From CAKSXP01 sp964539115 (lineage in GTDB: Bacteria > Bacillota > Clostridia > Oscillospirales > Oscillospiraceae): DNA of 8,817 nt. This document shows positions 5,409-8,817 of this stretch, in pieces (the first letter of the stretch is position 1; each line of letters starts with the position of its first letter). Made by a program: the position numbers and the translations under genes. Under the pieces are notes generated by a model. That model was not told the origin of the DNA and ran no database searches. It was given only the letters and a program-made list of their open reading frames with translations. The stretch covers positions 1-8,817 of the forward strand of contig CAZIHY010000085.1 of the NCBI GenBank assembly GCA_964539115.1, read 5' to 3'.

Positions 5409-7394
5409 TTACGATATATCAGCCAGGTCAAGGAACCTGTACCCGTTCTCCGCGATATGGTTCTTTCGTCCCGCAAGGTTATCGCCCAGCAGAAGGTCGA
5501 ACATCTGCACAGTTGGTTCGATATCCTCCGGCATGACTTTTATAAGCCGGCGTGTTTCGGGGTTCATGGTGGTAAGCCACATCATCTCCGGATCGTTTTC
5601 GCCAAGGCCCTTGGAGCGGTTTATCGTGGCCTTTGCGCCGTCCAGAGATTCGATTATCTCCGCCTTTTCCCGTTCGGAATAGGCGAAATAGGTCTTCCCC
5701 TTGCTCTCGATCTCGTAAAGCGGTGATTCCGCGATATATACATATCCCTCGTTTATAAGCGTCGGGACAAGGCGGTAGAGCATCGTCAGGATCAGCGTAC
5801 GTATCTGGAACCCGTCGACGTCCGCATCCGTACAGATGATGACGCGTTTCCAGCGCAGATTGTCAAGGTCGAAGTTCGACAGTTCCTTGCCCCTGCCCTT
5901 TTCAACCTCGACGCCGCAGCCCAGGACCTTTATGAGGTCGGTTATTATCTCGCTTTTGAATATGCGGGCGTAATCGGCCTTGAGGCAATTGAGTATCTTG
6001 CCGCGCACGGGCATTATCCCCTGGAACTCCGCGTCCCGCGAGAGTTTGCAGGCGCCGAGCGCCGAGTCTCCCTCGACGATATATATTTCGCGCCGCTCGA
6101 CATCGCGCGTACGGCAGTCGACAAACTTCTGCACGCGGTTTGAAATGTCAATTGATCCGGAAAGCTTCTTTTTTATGTTCAGGCGCGCTTTCTCCGCTGT
6201 TTCACGGCTGCGCTTGTTGATGAGCACCTGTTCGGAGATGCGGTCAGCCTCCTGCTTGTGCTCAATAAAATATATCTCCAGCTGGGTTCGCAGGAATTCC
6301 GTCATTGCCTCCTGTATGAACCTGTTGTTTATCGACTTCTTCGTCTGGTTTTCATATGATGTTTGGGTCGAAAAACAGTTCGTTACCAGTATGAGGCAAT
6401 CGGCAATATCCTGAAAGCTGATTTTACTCTCGTTTTTCTGATATTTATTATTCTTTTTAATATATGCGTCGATCGCTGAGACAAAAGCGGATTTGACCGC
6501 TTTTTCCGGCGCTCCTCCGTGCTCGAGCCAGCTCGAGTTGTGGTAATACTCTATGCCGCTGACCTTGTTTGAAAAGCAGAAGGCGGCGGACATACGGACC
6601 TTGTATTCGGGCTTGTCTTCGCGGTCGCGCCCGCGGCGCTCAGCCTCTATGAATGAGGGAGCCGAGAGCGTTTCCTCGCCCGCTATCTCCGTAACATAGT
6701 CGAGGATGCCGTTTTCATAGAAGAAATCCTCTGTCTCAAACTTCCCATTGACCTGGTTGCGGAAACGGAAGGTTATTCCCGCATTGACGACGGCCTGGCG
6801 GCGCAGTACGCCGGTGAAATATTCCTTCGGTATATTGATATCCGTGAAAACGTCGAGGTCGGGCAGCCAGCGCGTCGTCGTGCCGGTCTTTTTTCGGTCG
6901 GCCGGCTCCTTCTTCAGTTCTCCGACGATCTCACCCTTTTCAAAGTGGAGGGAGTATTTGTTCCCATCGCGCCAGACGGTGACGTCCATATATCGCGACG
7001 CATACTGCGTGGCGCATGCGCCGAGGCCATTCAAGCCAAGCGAGTATTCATAATTGTCTCCCTCAAGGTTGTTGTACTTGCCTCCGGCATAAAGCTCGCA
7101 GTACACGAGCTCCCAGTTATAGCGCCCCTCTGCGGCGTTCCAGTCCACGGGGCAGCCGCGGCCGAAGTCCGAGACCTCGATCGAATTGTCTTCAAAACGT
7201 GTAACGGTTATGATGTCGCCATGCCCTTCCCTGGCCTCGTCTATAGAGTTTGATAATATCTCGAAAACGGCGTGCTCACAGCCATCGAGCCCATCTGAGC
7301 CAAAAATTACCCCTGGACGCTTGCGGACCCTGTCCGCGCCCTTGAGCTGGGATATGCTCTCGTTGCCGTAATCTCGCGTGATTTTCTTCGTCAT
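5409..7394 (-). CDS. parE: Type IIA topoisomerase subunit B (topoisomerase IV ParE-like)
   Basis: This 661-residue ATPase/TOPRIM subunit drives strand passage with the ParC-like partner downstream. The GHKL ATPase shows RKRPGVIFGSDG (25-36), EILSNSIDEA with Glu45 and the Mg-binding Asn49, DFGRGCPVD (76-84), the ATP-lid motif SLGLNGLGAC (118-127), and a QTKKS loop with Lys352, equivalent to GyrB QTK. The TOPRIM domain has EGDSALG (Glu441), MPVRGKILN (461-469) and the acidic TDADVDG (Asp523, Asp525), followed by RSKGLGEN (593-600). Several normally invariant positions differ from GyrB/ParE: LNG for LHG, DFG for DNG, GFQ for GAH. I recall these as shared by a clostridial paralogue group, so the enzyme is likely active rather than decayed. 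Length fits ParE-type subunits. ATG has AGGAG 9 bases upstream. First gene of the operon. No insertion or frameshift is seen. Confidence 0.93.
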   Translation of the reverse strand: MTKKITRDYGNESISQLKGADRVRKRPGVIFGSDGLDGCEHAVFEILSNSIDEAREGHGDIITVTRFEDNSIEVSDFGRGCPVDWNAAEGRYNWELVYCELYAGGKYNNLEGDNYEYSLGLNGLGACATQYASRYMDVTVWRDGNKYSLHFEKGEIVGELKKEPADRKKTGTTTRWLPDLDVFTDINIPKEYFTGVLRRQAVVNAGITFRFRNQVNGKFETEDFFYENGILDYVTEIAGEETLSAPSFIEAERRGRDREDKPEYKVRMSAAFCFSNKVSGIEYYHNSSWLEHGGAPEKAVKSAFVSAIDAYIKKNNKYQKNESKISFQDIADCLILVTNCFSTQTSYENQTKKSINNRFIQEAMTEFLRTQLEIYFIEHKQEADRISEQVLINKRSRETAEKARLNIKKKLSGSIDISNRVQKFVDCRTRDVERREIYIVEGDSALGACKLSRDAEFQGIMPVRGKILNCLKADYARIFKSEIITDLIKVLGCGVEVEKGRGKELSNFDLDNLRWKRVIICTDADVDGFQIRTLILTMLYRLVPTLINEGYVYIAESPLYEIESKGKTYFAYSEREKAEIIESLDGAKATINRSKGLGENDPEMMWLTTMNPETRRLIKVMPEDIEPTVQMFDLLLGDNLAGRKNHIAENGYRFLDLADIS

Positions 7395-7403
7395 GAATCT
7401 ATG

Positions 7404-7408
7404 CTCCT
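7404..7408 (-). promoter_or_regulatory. RBS of parE-like gene
   Basis: AGGAG on the minus strand lies 9 bases before the ATG at 7394, confirming that start. Confidence 0.6.
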
Positions 7409-7412
7409 GAAA

Positions 7413-7426
7413 TACAATATCTTGTA
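7413..7426 (-). repeat. Short inverted repeat in the parE leader
   Basis: TACAA-TATC-TTGTA is a 5-bp inverted repeat with a 4-base loop, in the untranslated leader between the predicted transcription start and the parE ribosome binding site. It could be a weak hairpin or a binding site. The arms are short and AT-rich, so chance is a serious alternative. Confidence 0.25.
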
Positions 7427-7454
7427 CTTATTCATCCTGGAAAATTATTTAAAT

Positions 7455-7483
7455 AGTATAACCTATACGCCTTGAAAAATCAA
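7455..7483 (-). promoter_or_regulatory. Sigma-A promoter of the topoisomerase operon
   Basis: The minus strand has -35 TTGATT (7478-7483), a 17-base spacer and -10 TATACT (7455-7460). The predicted transcription start near 7448 gives a leader of about 54 bases before the parE-like ATG. The -35 lies 27 bases after the stop of the AraC-type gene, and I see no terminator hairpin between them. Read-through from the regulator gene into the operon is therefore possible. Confidence 0.75.
7456..7468. promoter_or_regulatory. Inverted repeat overlapping the operon -10 (possible operator)
   Basis: GTATA-ACC-TATAC is a 5-bp inverted repeat with a 3-base centre, covering most of the -10 hexamer and part of the spacer. 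A protein bound here would block RNA polymerase. It may equally be a by-product of a TATA-rich -10. No second copy was noticed elsewhere in the window. Confidence 0.25.
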
Positions 7484-7510
7484 CTCCATTGCTGTTTCGC
7501 CGCTTATATG

Positions 7511-8817
7511 CTATCGACCTGTCTCCCGTAAATTCACCCTTTGTCTTACTGCGCTGGGTGAACAGCCGACAAATTTGTTGAAGTCCCTCTGCATCGTGAC
7601 AAGGCTGCCATAGCCTGCCGAAATACTCACCTCAGAAATTGAAAAATCTGTATGCTCAAGCAGCGAAACGGCAAGCTCTGTCCGTGCTCTACGCATATAC
7701 TCAAGCGGCCCGTATCCAAAGCATCTTTTGAATCGCTGTGACAGAAGCGCCGGACTAACTCCAAAATACTCCGCGACAGCATTTATGGAAAGCCACGGGC
7801 TGCTTATGTTGGAACTAATATATTCGGTTATCTCAGTAAGATCTATTTCCCCGGGCAGTCCGGTCGGATTAACCGAGCTCATGAACAGTGCCATTCCACC
7901 TTCCCATACACTCTGTAGCTCTTCCCATCCATTAGCAGCGTAAAGGGAACCCCAAAATGACCGTTTCTCATTGTTTCCGAGAATATTGCAGTTGTCAAGC
8001 TTATCAAACAATGCGCTCACCATCAGTTGCAGACGCATTTGAAGATATTCTCTAGTATACGGCTGCGCCAGAACTATTTGGCGCAGGGATTCCATATACA
8101 GTTGGTTTGCCGCAGCGCCGCGGGCTTTAATCTGGTCACCGACGTTCTCGCTCAGCATTACGAGCATATCAAGATTTTCGTTTTGCCATTCCGCCGGGGA
8201 TCCAACCGCTAAAACCGGACAATCGCGCAGCGGTCGGAGAAAGCTTCTGTCATATTTCCACACCTGAATAAGCTCACTGTACACATCCGGTATCTGGCTG
8301 CTTCCAAAAAACAAATCGCTTATATATACACGAAGCTTTACATTATATTCCGACTCATACGCCCGCAACAACTCCGAGAACTGATCGGCACAGAAGGATT
8401 GCAGTATCTCTCCGTTTTCAACATCACCTATGCAACGGGCATGTGGAAAGCACATTACAGCGGCTATAACGCCTGTCATCTCACAATAATAGTTTATACA
8501 ATGTGTGGCGAGCATCTCATGAACGGACGAGCCCAGGCGTTTATAAAGCTCGTCCATGCTTACAATAGCGCAATCTGACGGGCTAAATCCGTCCGGCACA
8601 ACAATAGCAATCATAAAAGCCCCTTCGCCAAGTATGCATCCGTTCGCTTCCAGACACAGGAACAAAAGCTGCATCGACTCCGAGTGAACGCCTCCGATCA
8701 AACGCCCAAGATATTTTTCAACAACGGTATGGCGCTTATCCTCATTTTCAACTCGTAACATATCAAGCGGCGGGCGCTTTGGAGCAAACAGGGAATTATC
8801 CGAATTTATGTTATTCA
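7511..8817 (-). CDS. AraC-family transcriptional regulator, 5' end at or beyond window edge
   Basis: The C-terminal third is a classic AraC DNA-binding domain. Residue numbers count from the in-frame ATG at 8761 (416 residues). Helix-turn-helix 1 is at about 325-345 (SINAVAEYFGVSPALLSQRF) and helix-turn-helix 2 at about 374-400, with the family signature AGYGSLVTMQRDFNKFVGCSPSAVR. The N-terminal part has no membrane helix or signal peptide. Residues about 120-175 (a helix, then VKLRVYISD, then PDVYSELIQVWKY) resemble the degenerate GGDEF-like linker of YesN-type response regulators, but no receiver domain is visible; the effector is unknown. The reading frame stays open upstream of 8761 to the edge, encoding NNINSDNSLFAPKRPPLD before that Met, and the ATG at 8761 lacks a ribosome binding site. 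The codon straddling the edge is NTG, which could itself be the start. The N-terminus is therefore unresolved and may be partial. Confidence 0.88.
   Translation of the reverse strand, partial: NNINSDNSLFAPKRPPLDMLRVENEDKRHTVVEKYLGRLIGGVHSESMQLLFLCLEANGCILGEGAFMIAIVVPDGFSPSDCAIVSMDELYKRLGSSVHEMLATHCINYYCEMTGVIAAVMCFPHARCIGDVENGEILQSFCADQFSELLRAYESEYNVKLRVYISDLFFGSSQIPDVYSELIQVWKYDRSFLRPLRDCPVLAVGSPAEWQNENLDMLVMLSENVGDQIKARGAAANQLYMESLRQIVLAQPYTREYLQMRLQLMVSALFDKLDNCNILGNNEKRSFWGSLYAANGWEELQSVWEGGMALFMSSVNPTGLPGEIDLTEITEYISSNISSPWLSINAVAEYFGVSPALLSQRFKRCFGYGPLEYMRRARTELAVSLLEHTDFSISEVSISAGYGSLVTMQRDFNKFVGCSPSAVRQRVNLRETGR

Noticed and set aside
5031..5726. A 231-codon plus-strand ORF across the parE/small-gene/parC junctions
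   Set aside because: It spans three real minus-strand genes and their gaps, and its product shows no coherent domain. It is a shadow of GC-rich codon use.

Overview
The window looks like chromosomal DNA of an anaerobic Firmicute of class Clostridia, most likely near the Oscillospirales/Ruminococcaceae. I infer this from the gene families and from moderate GC; no rRNA or species marker is present. The families are a divergent second type IIA topoisomerase pair, a YitT-type membrane protein, a stand-alone LUD-domain protein with a C-terminal four-cysteine motif, and a lipoprotein with a transglutaminase-like fold. TTG and GTG start codons are used freely. Every gene I can support lies on the minus strand, so transcription runs from high to low coordinates.

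Layout in transcription order. (1) 8817-7511: a cytosolic AraC-family regulator whose 5' end reaches or crosses the window edge. (2) About 116 bases of intergenic DNA (7395-7510) holding a good sigma-A promoter (-35 TTGATT, 17-base spacer, -10 TATACT) with a small inverted repeat over the -10. (3) A tightly packed run of six genes: parE-like ATPase/TOPRIM subunit, a 93-residue two-helix membrane protein with a zinc ribbon, parC-like cleavage subunit, YitT family membrane protein, LUD-domain protein, and a transglutaminase-like lipoprotein. Intergenic gaps are 35 bases or less and the last two genes overlap by 4 bases. (4) A strong hairpin terminator (152-179). (5) A tRNA-Gly(GCC) with encoded CCA, driven by its own promoter with perfect TTGACA and TATAAT hexamers.

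The two large genes should form one A2B2 topoisomerase that removes supercoils or decatenates DNA. The four smaller genes have no known mechanistic link to it and may simply share its transcript. Three findings deserve a second look. The lipoprotein has serine where the transglutaminase nucleophile cysteine should be. An uncharacterised zinc-ribbon membrane protein sits between the two topoisomerase subunits. The ATPase and TOPRIM motifs of the ParE-like subunit depart from the GyrB/ParE consensus in a patterned way. I see no mobile element, CRISPR array or clearly novel multi-gene system. Several starts are better placed at internal ATG/GTG codons with good ribosome binding sites than at the longest-ORF start.
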